64,000 nt of DNA from Silvibacterium bohemicum (GTDB lineage: Bacteria > Acidobacteriota > Terriglobia > Terriglobales > Acidobacteriaceae). Below the pieces are notes generated by a model. The model was not told where the DNA came from. It saw nothing but the letters and a program-made list of their open reading frames with translations, and searched no databases. Positions 9,595 through 19,757 of the stretch are shown here, one piece after another. The number at the start of each line of letters is the position of its first letter. Positions within the stretch are counted from its first letter, which is position 1. Position numbers and translations under genes: made by a program. The stretch covers positions 160,231 to 224,230 of the forward strand of contig NZ_LBHJ01000012.1 in the NCBI RefSeq assembly GCF_001006305.1, read 5' to 3'.

Positions 9595-10374
9595 ATGGAA
9601 CAGGAGTTTCGCGGGAGAAAGTTGCTAGTGATCGGCGGCACGAGTGGCATGGGATTGGAAACGGCGCGCAACGTTCTCCGGGGCGGCGGGGAAGTAGTGA
9701 TCATCGGCAGAAATGCCACAAAATCCGCGGGTGCTCAAAAGACATTGTCTCCCCTTGGCCCGGTGGAGGCGATGAATGTCGATATCACCAGTTCGGCAGG
9801 GCTCAAAGACCTGCTGCATACGATCGATGCCCATCACGCGAACGTAGACCTGCTCGTCAATGCCGCCGGAGTTTTCTTTCCGAAGCCATTTCTGGAACAT
9901 CGCGAAGCCGATTACGACCAGTACCAGGGGATCAGCCGGGCCATGTTTTTCATTGCACAGAAAGTTGCATCCAACCTGGTCGCGGCGGGACGCCCCGGTG
10001 CATTCGTCAACATTGGTTCCATGTGGGCCAAACAGGCCGTGGGGATCACGCCGTCATCGGCTTATTCGATGGCGAAGGCAGGGTTGCACGCTCTCACGCA
10101 GCATTTAGCAATTGAGCTCGCTCACCATAAGATCCGGGTGAACTCGGTGTCCACGGGCGTGGTGGAAACACCGATCTATGAGGGTTTCATCGCCAGGGAA
10201 GAAGTGCATGCATCGCTTCAGGCCTTCAACAGCTTCCATCCACTTGGCCGCATTGGAACTGCTCAGGAAGTCGCAGAAGTGATTACCTTCCTGCTGTCGG
10301 ATCGATCCTCGTGGGTCACCGGCGCAATCTGGGACGTTGACGGCGGCGTCATGGCGGGGAGGAACAAGTATTAA
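9595..10374 (+). CDS. SDR-family oxidoreductase
   Basis: 259 aa classical short-chain dehydrogenase. NAD(P)-binding GGTSGMG (14-20), NAAG (89-92), catalytic Ser142, Tyr157 and Lys161 (SSAYSMAK), and the C-terminal GAIWDVDGG signature. SD GAGAGGA. GRN after the second strand, rather than an acidic residue, favours NADP(H). Probably co-transcribed with osmC. Substrate not predictable. Confidence 0.88.
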   Translation: MEQEFRGRKLLVIGGTSGMGLETARNVLRGGGEVVIIGRNATKSAGAQKTLSPLGPVEAMNVDITSSAGLKDLLHTIDAHHANVDLLVNAAGVFFPKPFLEHREADYDQYQGISRAMFFIAQKVASNLVAAGRPGAFVNIGSMWAKQAVGITPSSAYSMAKAGLHALTQHLAIELAHHKIRVNSVSTGVVETPIYEGFIAREEVHASLQAFNSFHPLGRIGTAQEVAEVITFLLSDRSSWVTGAIWDVDGGVMAGRNKY

Positions 10375-10385
10375 GCGGGAGGGCT

Positions 10386-10420
10386 GACCGGCTAGCCGGA
10401 ACCATTTCCGGCTAGCGGTC
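10386..10420. terminator. Hairpin between convergent SDR and mannosidase genes
   Basis: Stem gctagccgga/tccggctagc extended by gaccg/cggtc with one unpaired base, and a 6-nt loop. It lies in the 73-bp gap between convergent genes. There is no clear U tract, so termination is inferred from position. Confidence 0.5.
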
Positions 10421-10447
10421 GCGTGGCGCGAGTCACATGCGATTTGT

Positions 10448-13400
10448 CTAAGGTTCCGACCGATCCAGCGTGTCGAACAGCGGCGCCGCGGGGATCAACG
10501 ACGGATTGTCGTCAACAACCGACACCGACAGAATGCGAATCTTATCGTTGTCCGGCAACGTAAGCGTGCGCGCGCCCGCAGGCAGATCCAGCGAGTACAC
10601 GAAGAGATACGAATACTGGTACGGCTCATTGAGCCCCTCCGCCGTGTGATGGTGCGACGCATACCAGCCCAGCGAAGCCTGCTTGATGTAGCCAGGCTTC
10701 AATCCCACATAGTCGTCGGGATAGCGCCACGCCGGCGGCTTCGCATCGCTCGCCGCATGGACCGGAGGCCACACGGGGTGATTGGCGGAAACCGCCCAGT
10801 CGCGCTCTGGAGTGTTTTTCCAGATACGCGTATCCCACTGGCCAATCCAGCCTGTCCACGATTGAATGTTCAGATGTTCGACGCGGCTCCCAACACGAAA
10901 AGTAGTCTGCTGATCCTCCATCGAAGATGCAGCCGTCAGCAGATAGACACGGCTGAATCGCCCCGCAGGAAGCGCCAGGGTTTGGCCCCTCGCTGTGACC
11001 GCATTCGGCGCGCCGCTCTTCGCTGCTGCAAGCTCGAATCTGACCGGACCATAGTCGATCACCGCCGGAAGCATCTCCGCCGGCATCGCATTTCCCTCGC
11101 CGTCGATGCCTCCATCTTCGACCTTCGTATCGTCATTGCTGGCGACAGCATGATCGTAGTGCAGTGCAACCGCCTGCGTGTGCGGTCGCGTAAGCAGAAC
11201 CCGCGGCGGCGCGAGCCGCAAAGCAAAGGTGCGCGGCTGATACGGCGTGAAGGATGCAATCAACTCGCCGTGGCTCACTTCAGCCGGTCCAACCGGCTGC
11301 TCCTGCGCATTCACTTCGCGTGCCGACCCAATCGGGGCGGCAAAGGATACGCGGGCATCCGAAGCCGGCCTGCCGTTCAGCTCCACCATGCGAAGAATCA
11401 GCTCATCGCTCTCCTCGGCCTGCTTGAAAGCAAGCACTCGAACCGCAGGATCGCTGACCCGCACCAGGGAAAAGCTCTTGCCGAGCGCGCCCGCGTGCTT
11501 TTCCGTCGTAAACGAAATCACCGGATCGTTCACGCGATAGGCCTGCCACACCGTCTGTTCCTCGCGCCAGTCACCGGAGTGCCCTGCGAGCCCCAGCACA
11601 ATGTCGTGATGTCCCCAGTCCTGCGTTGTCTGATCGCTGTAGTTGCCGGGATGGCCATCGGCAGTGGGCTTCGTGCCTGGAGAACGCAGCAGAGTCACAC
11701 GAATGCTCTCATCCCCCGGCTTGTCCGAGCCATTTTTAACATCGGTCAGCAGGGTCACGCCGAAGCTTCCGCTCTTATCGGTCAGATCGATCCAGCGATG
11801 CGAGCCCAATTCATACTGCCGCGTCTGCGAATTGTTTCTCTGAACCGTCCCGATGTCCCAGCTATAAGTCGCCTTCGGATTCGACGCGCTCAGCGAAAAA
11901 GCAGCTTTGAGGTTTGCGCCCGCAGTCTTCCAGTCGACGGCATAGCGAAGATCGACGCGGTTGCCGGCATCGCCAGCCGCCAGGCTGACGGTCTGCACAA
12001 AGCGCGAACCCTCGGCCTGCCGCGTCACTTCGAGCGAAACGCGGGCCGGCCCATTCTCGCGGATGCGAATCTTTGCAGGTCCGCCTACAAAGGTTCGCGG
12101 AGCCGCCTGCTCCTGCGCGAAATCCATATTCCACGCCGGATAATTGCGAGGAACATCGGTAGAGATGGCGAGCCTCAGAGGCGCGGAGAGCAGCTCCCTG
12201 CCCAGCTTCTTGTCATAGACGCTCGACACGTCGCCATCGTCGTTGAGCAACGCCCGATAGCGCTGATTCTCAAGCGAACGATCGGAGACTCGCAACGTAT
12301 CGTTCGTTGTTGATTGCGTAGCCGGGCGCACATCGAAGACCGCATAGCCCACCGATGGCATCGAAGCCAGGAAGACCACCTTGCCGTCCTCCCACTGCGC
12401 AGGCATCTCTCGTCCATCCGGACCATACACGCGCACCGTCTTTGGAGCACCGCCGGGAAAAACCACCGCAGCCTCGACCAGATCCTGCCGCGCGATGTTG
12501 AGCGCGTTGTAGACCACCACCGGCACGCCTCGCGTGCGCGTATCGAGGCCGGACGCAACAGCAGTGCTGGCGCTGGTGAGCGCCGCGGCAAACTGGTTGG
12601 CGGCGATCACGTCGTCGTTCCACGCGTACTGATAAGCGCGCGGCGTCGATGTCCCCGCTCCCGTGTCGTGAAAGTGCCCCGCCAGCGCCAGCATCCATGC
12701 GTCATTCAGCCGCTGTTGCGGATAGTCCCGCGCGCCCAGCCACCGTGCCGCGATCGAAGCCTTCTCCGCGGCGTCCGCGAGATTCTCATCCTTGATGATC
12801 CAGCGTTTGTGATAAGCCTCCGACGTAAGCGAGCCCGCGGAGTGATCGGTCAGCTCCAGGTCGCCCTCATAGTGCGGCATGTGCGCAGCCATCTCCGGCT
12901 TAATAACCTTGAACATCTGATCGGCAGAAGATTCGATCACATGCACCGGCCCTTCGCCCACGCGCACCGTCACCGAATGCGCAGGAAACGCGGGCGCACC
13001 ATTCAGCTTGGGCAACGACGGCAATACAGTGTCGCTCTTCGTCGTGATAGTTTCGAGCAGCTTGACGGAAGATTCCTGCGGTGCTCCGCCTGTATCCCCC
13101 GTGCCCACGTAGCGGTAATCCGCGAATACGCCCGACGCTTTGCCATTGATGTCGATGCGCTTCACCCAGTCGGTATCGAGCGCAGCTAGCTTGTGCAGCG
13201 CATTGGTCTGCTCTGCCGTGAGCGGTGGTTTTTGTGCGCTGCTCAGCAGCGTCTGCCCGATGGACGTATCGGGCGCTTCGCTCAGGTCGGTGTAGATGCT
13301 GCTGTTATACGCGCCGGGATGCAACGCCGCGATCACGCTCTTGCCGTCCGGCCCCACCCACACGCCGACGTTGAAGGGAACACCGTCCGGCGTCTGCTCC

Positions 13401-14011
13401 GCTGAATTAGGCCCACCGGCTTCTGGGCCCGCAGGCCAGCGCCCGCCAATCTTCTGCGTCGAGAATCCCACGAGTCCGGCATGCGCAAGGATCGTGGGCA
13501 GCGACGCGGGGAAGCCGAAGCTGTCCGGCAGCATGAACTCGTTGCTGGCCTTGCCGAACTCGTGACGGAAATACTCATTGCCATACAGGATCTGGCGAAA
13601 GATTCCTTCAGCGCTCGGCAAATTCACATCGCCTTCTTCCACCGAAGAGCCGGCAGGGAACCACTGTCCGCTCGCCACATATCCTTTCATTCGCGCGTAG
13701 TCGCTCGGGAAGTACTCCTTCATCAGGCGATAGCGGTTCGCACCCGTCCAGTTGAAGACATAGTGAGGATACTTATCCATGTAATCGAAGTTCGTTCGCA
13801 TCGTCGGCAGCAGAAACTGACTGATAGTCTGCGGAAACTCCCATCGCCACTGCGTATCCAGATGAGCGTAAGGGATAACGAAGAGTGTAGGCGTCGTCGT
13901 GATATCCGGCACGGCCATCGTCTGGCCGTCGGCGGCGATTCCTGCGGCAAGCATCGCTGTAGCAGAGAGCAAACGGACAACGGAGCGAACAGCGCGGAAA
14001 GCAACGAGCAT
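10448..14011 (-). CDS. Exported GH38 alpha-mannosidase
   Basis: 1187 aa from ATG 14011 (SD GGGAG 9 nt upstream; a TTG 6 nt earlier is too close to that SD). A signal peptide is followed by the GH38 N-terminal domain with the metal-binding pair H50 and D52 (AHLDTQWRW) and the nucleophile Asp163 in FMLPDSFGFPASLP. The central helical domain contains AGHFHDTG. Long C-terminal beta domains follow. Releases mannose from glycans retained in the periplasm or outside the cell. First gene after a convergent hairpin and next to other exported enzymes on the same strand. Confidence 0.88.
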   Translation of the reverse strand: MLVAFRAVRSVVRLLSATAMLAAGIAADGQTMAVPDITTTPTLFVIPYAHLDTQWRWEFPQTISQFLLPTMRTNFDYMDKYPHYVFNWTGANRYRLMKEYFPSDYARMKGYVASGQWFPAGSSVEEGDVNLPSAEGIFRQILYGNEYFRHEFGKASNEFMLPDSFGFPASLPTILAHAGLVGFSTQKIGGRWPAGPEAGGPNSAEQTPDGVPFNVGVWVGPDGKSVIAALHPGAYNSSIYTDLSEAPDTSIGQTLLSSAQKPPLTAEQTNALHKLAALDTDWVKRIDINGKASGVFADYRYVGTGDTGGAPQESSVKLLETITTKSDTVLPSLPKLNGAPAFPAHSVTVRVGEGPVHVIESSADQMFKVIKPEMAAHMPHYEGDLELTDHSAGSLTSEAYHKRWIIKDENLADAAEKASIAARWLGARDYPQQRLNDAWMLALAGHFHDTGAGTSTPRAYQYAWNDDVIAANQFAAALTSASTAVASGLDTRTRGVPVVVYNALNIARQDLVEAAVVFPGGAPKTVRVYGPDGREMPAQWEDGKVVFLASMPSVGYAVFDVRPATQSTTNDTLRVSDRSLENQRYRALLNDDGDVSSVYDKKLGRELLSAPLRLAISTDVPRNYPAWNMDFAQEQAAPRTFVGGPAKIRIRENGPARVSLEVTRQAEGSRFVQTVSLAAGDAGNRVDLRYAVDWKTAGANLKAAFSLSASNPKATYSWDIGTVQRNNSQTRQYELGSHRWIDLTDKSGSFGVTLLTDVKNGSDKPGDESIRVTLLRSPGTKPTADGHPGNYSDQTTQDWGHHDIVLGLAGHSGDWREEQTVWQAYRVNDPVISFTTEKHAGALGKSFSLVRVSDPAVRVLAFKQAEESDELILRMVELNGRPASDARVSFAAPIGSAREVNAQEQPVGPAEVSHGELIASFTPYQPRTFALRLAPPRVLLTRPHTQAVALHYDHAVASNDDTKVEDGGIDGEGNAMPAEMLPAVIDYGPVRFELAAAKSGAPNAVTARGQTLALPAGRFSRVYLLTAASSMEDQQTTFRVGSRVEHLNIQSWTGWIGQWDTRIWKNTPERDWAVSANHPVWPPVHAASDAKPPAWRYPDDYVGLKPGYIKQASLGWYASHHHTAEGLNEPYQYSYLFVYSLDLPAGARTLTLPDNDKIRILSVSVVDDNPSLIPAAPLFDTLDRSEP

Positions 14012-14074
14012 TCTCAATCTCTCCCGGCAAAAATCGTGTAAGCACGAAACCGTAGGACGCGACCGGCCATCGGC

Positions 14075-15532
14075 TCACCCCACGTCGAACAACATCTGAA
14101 AGCCGCGGTCCATGTGGAACTGGTTGTGGCAGTGAAAGAGCGTCAGCCCCTCCTGCTCCGGAGTCCAATCGGCTTCCATCCGCTGGTGGGGGCCGATCAG
14201 CACCACATCCTTCAGCAGGCCGCTAGTGGCTCTTCCATCGACGCTCGTCAGCTCGAACGAGCTGCGATGCAGATGCAGAGGATGCGCATCGGAGCTGGTG
14301 TTGTGGAAGGCCAATCGATAGCGCACGCCCTTCCGCAACGCCTCGGGCGGAGCGGATGCGCCACCGCTCTTGCCGTTGATCGTCCAGCCTTCCAGGCCGT
14401 CAGAGCCGCCGGGAATGCGCGCGATGACCATCGGCAGCGTGACATCCGCAGAAGACTGCCGCGCCACGCCAAACTGCGTGTAATCCCACGGTGCAACGGT
14501 GGCACGCGCATTCGTCGCGATTCCGCTGTGCCCCGCATACTCGATCAGAATGCCCAAACCCGCGCCGCGCACGTCGTCATCGGTCGAGCCCAGAACCCAC
14601 ACGCCCGGATGGTTCATCTCGACGATCGCATCGACACGTTCGGCAGCGCCCAGATCGAGCGAAGGAACCCTTCGCGGCCGCGGCACCGGATTTCCATCCA
14701 GTGCGGTAACAAGAAATTCGTGACCGGGAAGAGCGAGCTGAATATTTTCGGTCGCACTGGCGTTGAGGATGCGGAACAGAACGCGCTGCCCTTCTTTCAC
14801 GCGGATCGGTTCGCCGTGGCCAAGCGCCTTGCCGTTGATCGAGCCGATGCGGTAGCCGACCTCGACCATGCTCGGTCCCCAATCGGTCTCGCCGAACTCT
14901 TCCACGGCCGTGGGGTTGTCATCGTCGTCCATATCGAAGAAGAAGGGCTCCCACTCATGCGTGGAGAGAAAGATCTCCTGGTCGTAGCGGCCGCGATCCT
15001 CCTTCGGCTCCACGTAGACGAATCCGAACTGGCCGCTGTATGTGCCAACGCTGAGATCGTTCATCGTCATCACATGCGAATGCACCCATCGCGAACCTGC
15101 TGCCCGCGGCGTCATGCGATAGCGCAGATGCCCATGCGCAGGCACAGACAAGCTGCTCTCTTCCTGCGTGCCATCGAGGGCCGCGCTCAGAGGAAAGCCA
15201 TGCCAGTGAACATACTCAGGAATGCCGGTGTCGTTGAAGATGTCCACGGTGGCAGGAACGCCTTCGCGCAGGCGAATCAGCGGCCCCGGCGCGCTGCCGT
15301 TGTATCCCGTGGTGAGGATCGTCTTTCCCGGAGCGACTTCAGCCTTCACCGCGCCAATGCGCAGCGTCACGTCGGCCGGCGTGTTGTCTCTCGATAAAGC
15401 GGCCCACGCCGGCCCTGTTGCAACTCCGGCCGCAGCCGCCGCAGCGCCGGAGAGAAAGCTGCGCCGCGTCAGCCGCCCATCATTCAGGAGTCTGTTATTT
15501 GGTGAGGGTTCGGCGATAGAGTTCACTTCCAT
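14075..15532 (-). CDS. Tat-exported multicopper oxidase
   Basis: 485 aa from ATG 15532, chosen for the SD GGGGA just upstream and because the longer frame (to 15592) would intrude further into the neighbour. A Tat signal LTRRSFLSGAAAAAAG leads into three cupredoxin domains. Copper motifs appear in order: HWHG, HSH, HPLHLH and the type 1/3 motif HCHNQFHMDRGFQ. The Met or Leu axial position near the end reads FQM. Oxidises phenolics or metal ions with O2 in the periplasm. Overlaps the 3' end of the phosphatase gene by 38 bp. Confidence 0.88.
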   Translation of the reverse strand: MEVNSIAEPSPNNRLLNDGRLTRRSFLSGAAAAAAGVATGPAWAALSRDNTPADVTLRIGAVKAEVAPGKTILTTGYNGSAPGPLIRLREGVPATVDIFNDTGIPEYVHWHGFPLSAALDGTQEESSLSVPAHGHLRYRMTPRAAGSRWVHSHVMTMNDLSVGTYSGQFGFVYVEPKEDRGRYDQEIFLSTHEWEPFFFDMDDDDNPTAVEEFGETDWGPSMVEVGYRIGSINGKALGHGEPIRVKEGQRVLFRILNASATENIQLALPGHEFLVTALDGNPVPRPRRVPSLDLGAAERVDAIVEMNHPGVWVLGSTDDDVRGAGLGILIEYAGHSGIATNARATVAPWDYTQFGVARQSSADVTLPMVIARIPGGSDGLEGWTINGKSGGASAPPEALRKGVRYRLAFHNTSSDAHPLHLHRSSFELTSVDGRATSGLLKDVVLIGPHQRMEADWTPEQEGLTLFHCHNQFHMDRGFQMLFDVG

Positions 15533-16895
15533 CCGTCCCCACAAAACTGAGCGCAAGCGTCTTGCTGTCGGCCTCAAGAACCGTGAAGCCATTCACCTTC
15601 TGACGGAAAACCGAACGGTCGTAGGGATTCATCTCGTAGAGGCCGGCGCCGCCGCCGCCGCTTACAAAGAAGTGAACGCTTCCCTCCGGCTTCAGCTCCT
15701 GCAGGTTATGATCGTGGCCGTTCAGATACACATCGACGTGATCCTTCTTAAGGATGGGCAGAAGCCGCGCGATGAGTTCTTTGTTGTCGCCGCGCGTCGC
15801 CGAATAGATGTGGTAGTGGCCGAAGACCACCTTCCACAGCGCCGTGCTTTTCGTCAGCTCCTCATCCAGCCACTTCAACTCCGCCTCGTCGACCGCGGGA
15901 GTATCGAAGGCGAAGAACTGCACCGTGCCGGCCGTGAACGTGTAGTACGGCGCGGGCATGTGCCAGCTCTGGCTCCTGGCCGAATAGAGAATCTCCGCGG
16001 CCGGGCTGTTGGGGCCGCTCCAGTCATGGTTGCCGAGCACTGCATAGAACGGAATGTGCATCGGGCTGTAAAGCTCTTCCCACTGCGTCTGCCAGCGCGG
16101 ATCGTCGGGGCTGTTCAGCCCGCGCGGGTAGAAGTTGTCCCCCAGAGTCAGACCGAAATCGAAGGGATGGCTCTTGGCATACGTCACCATCGCTGCCGCG
16201 GTCTGCTTCTGCGCAGGGGAACCGGTTCCGAAGTCGCCAAAGGCCAGTACGCGAATCGGCTTGCCCGCCGGGGCCACGGAGAAGAGCGGCGGCGGAACAC
16301 GCATGAACGAGGGGAACGCGATGCCGTAGCGCGTCTGCTGCAGCAGCTTCTGCTCGTCCAGCACCAGGCCCGCGCTATGAATATCGCCGGCCGCGACCGC
16401 AGCTCCGAGCCTCGCGTTCAGCAGGCGGCTCAAGGAATCGATGCGCACCGTCTTCAGCATCTCGATCGCGGCGATGGAGACCGTCACGTCAGGGTCCGAC
16501 GACGCATGGCTTTCAAGAATGGATAAGTCCTGGGCATCGCCCTGCCAATGCTTTTCGAGTGCCTGGATGAGGTCGATGCGCAGCGTCGCAGATGGCTCCT
16601 TGTCGAGCCGGTCGAGCAGGAACGCCGACTCCGCAGGCATGTCGCCGAGAACGTGCAGCACGGTTGCCACCAGCTCGTCGTCCGCCATCTTCCCGGCCTG
16701 CTGCTGAATCTCCTCCGGCTGCCTGATCTTCGCCTGAGCCTCGGCGCGATAGTCAGCCGGAATGCGCGCCAGGATCGAATCGGATAACGGCAGCGACGGA
16801 GACTTGGCTGGCACCTGAGCAGCTAACGGCAACGCCATCAAGGGAGCCGCGAAAATCGACAGGAGAACAGGACGGCGTAACAACGATTGCAGCAA
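15495..16895 (-). CDS. Exported purple-acid-phosphatase-like metallophosphoesterase
   Basis: 466 aa with TTG start (AGGAG 8 nt upstream). A signal peptide (to LPLAAQ) precedes a helical, HEAT-like N-terminal region (40-190) and a calcineurin-type phosphoesterase domain: GDFG (220-223), GDNFYPRG (252-259), GNHDW (288-292), GHYHIYS and NGHDHNLQ. Motif order fits the low-molecular-weight purple acid phosphatase/TRAP group. It probably frees phosphate from organic esters. The N-terminal helical addition is unusual for that group. Confidence 0.85.
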   Translation of the reverse strand: MLQSLLRRPVLLSIFAAPLMALPLAAQVPAKSPSLPLSDSILARIPADYRAEAQAKIRQPEEIQQQAGKMADDELVATVLHVLGDMPAESAFLLDRLDKEPSATLRIDLIQALEKHWQGDAQDLSILESHASSDPDVTVSIAAIEMLKTVRIDSLSRLLNARLGAAVAAGDIHSAGLVLDEQKLLQQTRYGIAFPSFMRVPPPLFSVAPAGKPIRVLAFGDFGTGSPAQKQTAAAMVTYAKSHPFDFGLTLGDNFYPRGLNSPDDPRWQTQWEELYSPMHIPFYAVLGNHDWSGPNSPAAEILYSARSQSWHMPAPYYTFTAGTVQFFAFDTPAVDEAELKWLDEELTKSTALWKVVFGHYHIYSATRGDNKELIARLLPILKKDHVDVYLNGHDHNLQELKPEGSVHFFVSGGGGAGLYEMNPYDRSVFRQKVNGFTVLEADSKTLALSFVGTDGSELYRRTLTK

Positions 16896-17288
16896 AATGA
16901 GTGCTCCTACAGATGAGGCGTGAAATCGAACAGCCGGACAGAAGGGAATATCGCACCCCTTTCTTTGTCTTCAGAAAGGGACACACAAGTCGCACCGCAA
17001 ACCGGCGCGAGAGAGGTCGTAGACAGGTCCAAGATAAAGGCCACCTGTTAATCGACGATAAATAATCACATGATTATCGAAAATAATGTCATTAATTACC
17101 AGACCAGAGAGGAGTATAGCTTGGCCTCGGCGATCCAGGCGCCGGTAACAGAGTGTAATGCCCTCCCCACGGATGTTAGAAATCAACATGAGGTTGGGCT
17201 TCTGCGGGCGTTAGAAGTTAGGAGCAAGCGGGAGATCCCTGATCATTCGGATAGCCTCAACTGCGAGTCTCTCCGCTCAGACCCGCTC
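16896..17288. other. Intergenic region with AT-rich palindrome
   Basis: No convincing gene. The notable element is an AT-rich inverted repeat, ataatca-ca-tgattat (17062-17077), nested within cgataa/ttatcg (17056-17079), which could bind a dimeric regulator. The rest shows nothing recognisable. Confidence 0.4.
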
Positions 17289-18020
17289 CTAATGTGTGTG
17301 AGAATGACTCGCAGAATTACCGTCGGCGTTAACAGGCGTTCCGTCCGACCACGCGCCCATCACTACATAGAACTCGGTTATCGGCGCCGTATCCCACTGC
17401 TGATAGTAGATAGGCGTGCCGTCCATATTTGCGCCCCAGGCCGCGCCATCCATGCGTGGAAGATCGAACATCAGGTGGTCGAGGTTATGGGGTGGCCGGT
17501 CGGTAAGGTACGCTTCCTTTGACATCATGTAAATCAACGAGCCCGAGGCCGGAGCGCCCAACTCTTTCTTGTCGACTGCCGCCTTGATTCCATCGAAGAT
17601 CTGAGTCTTGGAAAGTCCCGCCAATACCATCCCCGTCGTCTTCATGACATAGGGCAACACGGATAGCGCAGCCGGAGGGTTGTAGCACTCAGGGCTTCGA
17701 TTCTTGGGATTCCAAAACTCCGGGCTTCCAAATGGAGCCAGCCACGCTCTCCCCACCAGGCATACGAAACCGTTCTTGCCTTCCACTGCGATCTCGTAAT
17801 TCTTTTGCCCCATCACCATAACCTCGGCATCCTTCGATATGGATGCTGGGGCCGCAGTGCGCGCCAACGCTATCTCCGCATCCCGGTCCATCCGGTATTG
17901 TTCAATCGGAGCCATGCTCGGATACGGTTGCTTCGCGTCCTGCGCTTGCATTCGCCATGCTGCCGCGCACAGCACGGCAAGCAGCGCTGCGTACCTCCAC
18001 ACGATCCTGTTTGTTCTCAT
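17289..18020 (-). CDS. Exported protein of unknown function
   Basis: 243 aa. Signal peptide (MRTNRIVWRYAALLAVLCAAAWRMQAQ), SD GGAGG before ATG. The mature part contains a conserved-looking core: KDAEVMVMGQKNYEIAVEGK, FVCLVGRAWL, and a DHLMFDLPRMDGAAWGANMDG segment, ending with a His/Ser-rich SASHSHTH that could bind metal. No family recognised with certainty. Lies 98 bp downstream of the chitinase gene and may be expressed with it. Confidence 0.65.
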   Translation of the reverse strand: MRTNRIVWRYAALLAVLCAAAWRMQAQDAKQPYPSMAPIEQYRMDRDAEIALARTAAPASISKDAEVMVMGQKNYEIAVEGKNGFVCLVGRAWLAPFGSPEFWNPKNRSPECYNPPAALSVLPYVMKTTGMVLAGLSKTQIFDGIKAAVDKKELGAPASGSLIYMMSKEAYLTDRPPHNLDHLMFDLPRMDGAAWGANMDGTPIYYQQWDTAPITEFYVVMGAWSDGTPVNADGNSASHSHTH

Positions 18021-18117
18021 TTACCGCCGCCTCCATGCGCTTGCAAATGCCAGTTGTGCGCGTCGCAAACGATCATTGTGATTCTCACTCGGCCCGCAAA
18101 ACCAAACCGGCGCGGAA

Positions 18118-19395
18118 TTACCTGAGGCCGGCAGCCGTGGTTTTCGTGATGGTGCCGTTGGCGTCGTCGTCCTTGAGAGCCCAGATGAATGCGCCGCCGA
18201 GTCCCCCAGGAACGCGCGTGCGGACGTACGTCGTCTTGAGCCACACCGTGAGTGGGTCATCGTAGGACCAGAAGGTTTGCGTGCTGGGATCATAGAGCCA
18301 CACCGCGAGCCGGCGCTCATCGAAGTGAGCCGTGTAGCCGGTCAGGCCGGTGACCGTGAGATAGGTGATCACGCCGGGCGTCTGCAGAGAATCGGTCGAA
18401 GGAAACGGAGCCGGAGCGGTCGAAGCCTGATATAGGCCATCGTTGGTGCTGGGAACGCCAGTCCAGCCGCGCGCATACGTCGGAATGCCAAGGACGAGCT
18501 TTTCTCCGGGAACACCGGCCTCAAGATACGAGCGAACCGTGTATTCGATGTAGAAATTATCAGAGGCATCGGGATCCTGTCTGTCGTCGAAGAGCGGAGA
18601 CGCGTGATTGGTAGAAGTCTCCCAGGTGCCGTGGTAGTCGTAACCTTGCAGGTTGAAGAAGTCTAACTGGCGCCCGGCTTCGGCTAGCTGGAGGTTAGAG
18701 AAATTCTGCTCGCCGGCGGGTCCGAACATCGTCAGCAGATAATGCTTGTTGTTGGCCCTGCCCAGGGCGTCCAGCTGCTTGCGAAACTCCTTGAGCAGCA
18801 GTGTTGCGTTTACCGTGTCAGTAGCGGCGGGAAATTCCCAGTCAATATCGATGCCATCGAAGACTCCCGCTGCTGAAACTCCGGGCGCGAGATTGCCTTT
18901 GATGAACAGATCGATGCAACTGGCGGCCATGGCCTGACGGCCCGCAGCCGTACTCGCAGCGGCCGAAAAGCCCGCGGCCCCGGAGAGCGAGATCTCCACT
19001 TTCAGATTTGGATGTAGCTGCTTGAGCTGTTGCAGCGCGGCGAAATTCCCGTATAGCGGCCCAGCGTAGGGCGCGCCGCTGACACTTGGAAGATATGGGT
19101 CCTGATAGTCGGCCCAGCTATCCGCAATGGCGCAGCCGGTCGGCGTAGCGTCGCCGAAGGCGTACGTCAGATGCGTGAGCTTATCTGCAACGCCATTGGT
19201 TTGTAGATTGGCAATGTTGTAATCGGCGAAATAGATACTCCACTCTTCGAAGTAGCCGCCGACCACTTTGGATTTTTGGTCATGTCCCAACTCATTGGCG
19301 AGCATGGGACGCGCAAGAAAAAAGGGAATGAGCAGGCTGGCGAGGAAGAAAGTGAAGGCGCGGCCCGGAAAACGGGCAGAGACACGAGTGGGCAT
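18118..19395 (-). CDS. GH18 chitinase
   Basis: 425 aa. Signal peptide (cleavage near ARPMLANE) followed by a single GH18 barrel: KVVGGYFEEW first strand, LKVEISLSGA (SxGG-like region), catalytic DGIDIDWE (180-187, acid Glu187), LMTMFGPAG-type strand and the C-terminal GGAFIWALKDDD. No chitin-binding module seen. Hydrolyses chitin or related beta-1,4-GlcNAc polymers outside the cell. SD GAGG before ATG. Confidence 0.9.
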   Translation of the reverse strand: MPTRVSARFPGRAFTFFLASLLIPFFLARPMLANELGHDQKSKVVGGYFEEWSIYFADYNIANLQTNGVADKLTHLTYAFGDATPTGCAIADSWADYQDPYLPSVSGAPYAGPLYGNFAALQQLKQLHPNLKVEISLSGAAGFSAAASTAAGRQAMAASCIDLFIKGNLAPGVSAAGVFDGIDIDWEFPAATDTVNATLLLKEFRKQLDALGRANNKHYLLTMFGPAGEQNFSNLQLAEAGRQLDFFNLQGYDYHGTWETSTNHASPLFDDRQDPDASDNFYIEYTVRSYLEAGVPGEKLVLGIPTYARGWTGVPSTNDGLYQASTAPAPFPSTDSLQTPGVITYLTVTGLTGYTAHFDERRLAVWLYDPSTQTFWSYDDPLTVWLKTTYVRTRVPGGLGGAFIWALKDDDANGTITKTTAAGLR

Positions 19396-19757
19396 AGACC
19401 TACCTCGAGGAGAGGATGGAAGCTGGCGGGAGGAATATACAGCTATACAGCGTCTCTGGCAACAGACAACATATGTGCCGCCCGTATCGCCGTTCTCGGC
19501 GAGTGCTTCATCGCCAATGCACTTATCAGGCAGGTTGATTGTCTCCTCTATGCCGGCTTATCCACGCCGATGTCCCAATGTGTTTTATCCGGCTCTTGTT
19601 CGTGATGACGGATACGATCGCTCAAGTGCAGGAACACGTGAAAAAATAAGGGAGCGATGCAGATGAACTCCCACGAACGGGGAACCTCAGGTTCTCCATC
19701 GGTGTTCATCCACATCGATTGGCACATTCACCGGATTCACGCTGGGAGTAATACGAG
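19396..19757. other. Intergenic region, divergent promoters expected
   Basis: Lies between the leftward chitinase gene and rightward greB. No gene, repeat or clear operator seen; it must hold both promoters. Confidence 0.4.

Noticed and set aside
10646-12313. Long plus-strand open frame (555 codons)
   Set aside because: Lies antisense to the GH38 mannosidase, is Arg-rich without domains, and has no SD; a GC-rich shadow frame.
14114-15397. Plus-strand frame of 427 codons
   Set aside because: Antisense to the multicopper oxidase, whose copper motifs are complete on the minus strand.
19559-19568. DnaA box-like ttatccacg
   Set aside because: A single match far from parS, with no cluster or AT-rich unwinding region; not evidence for an origin.
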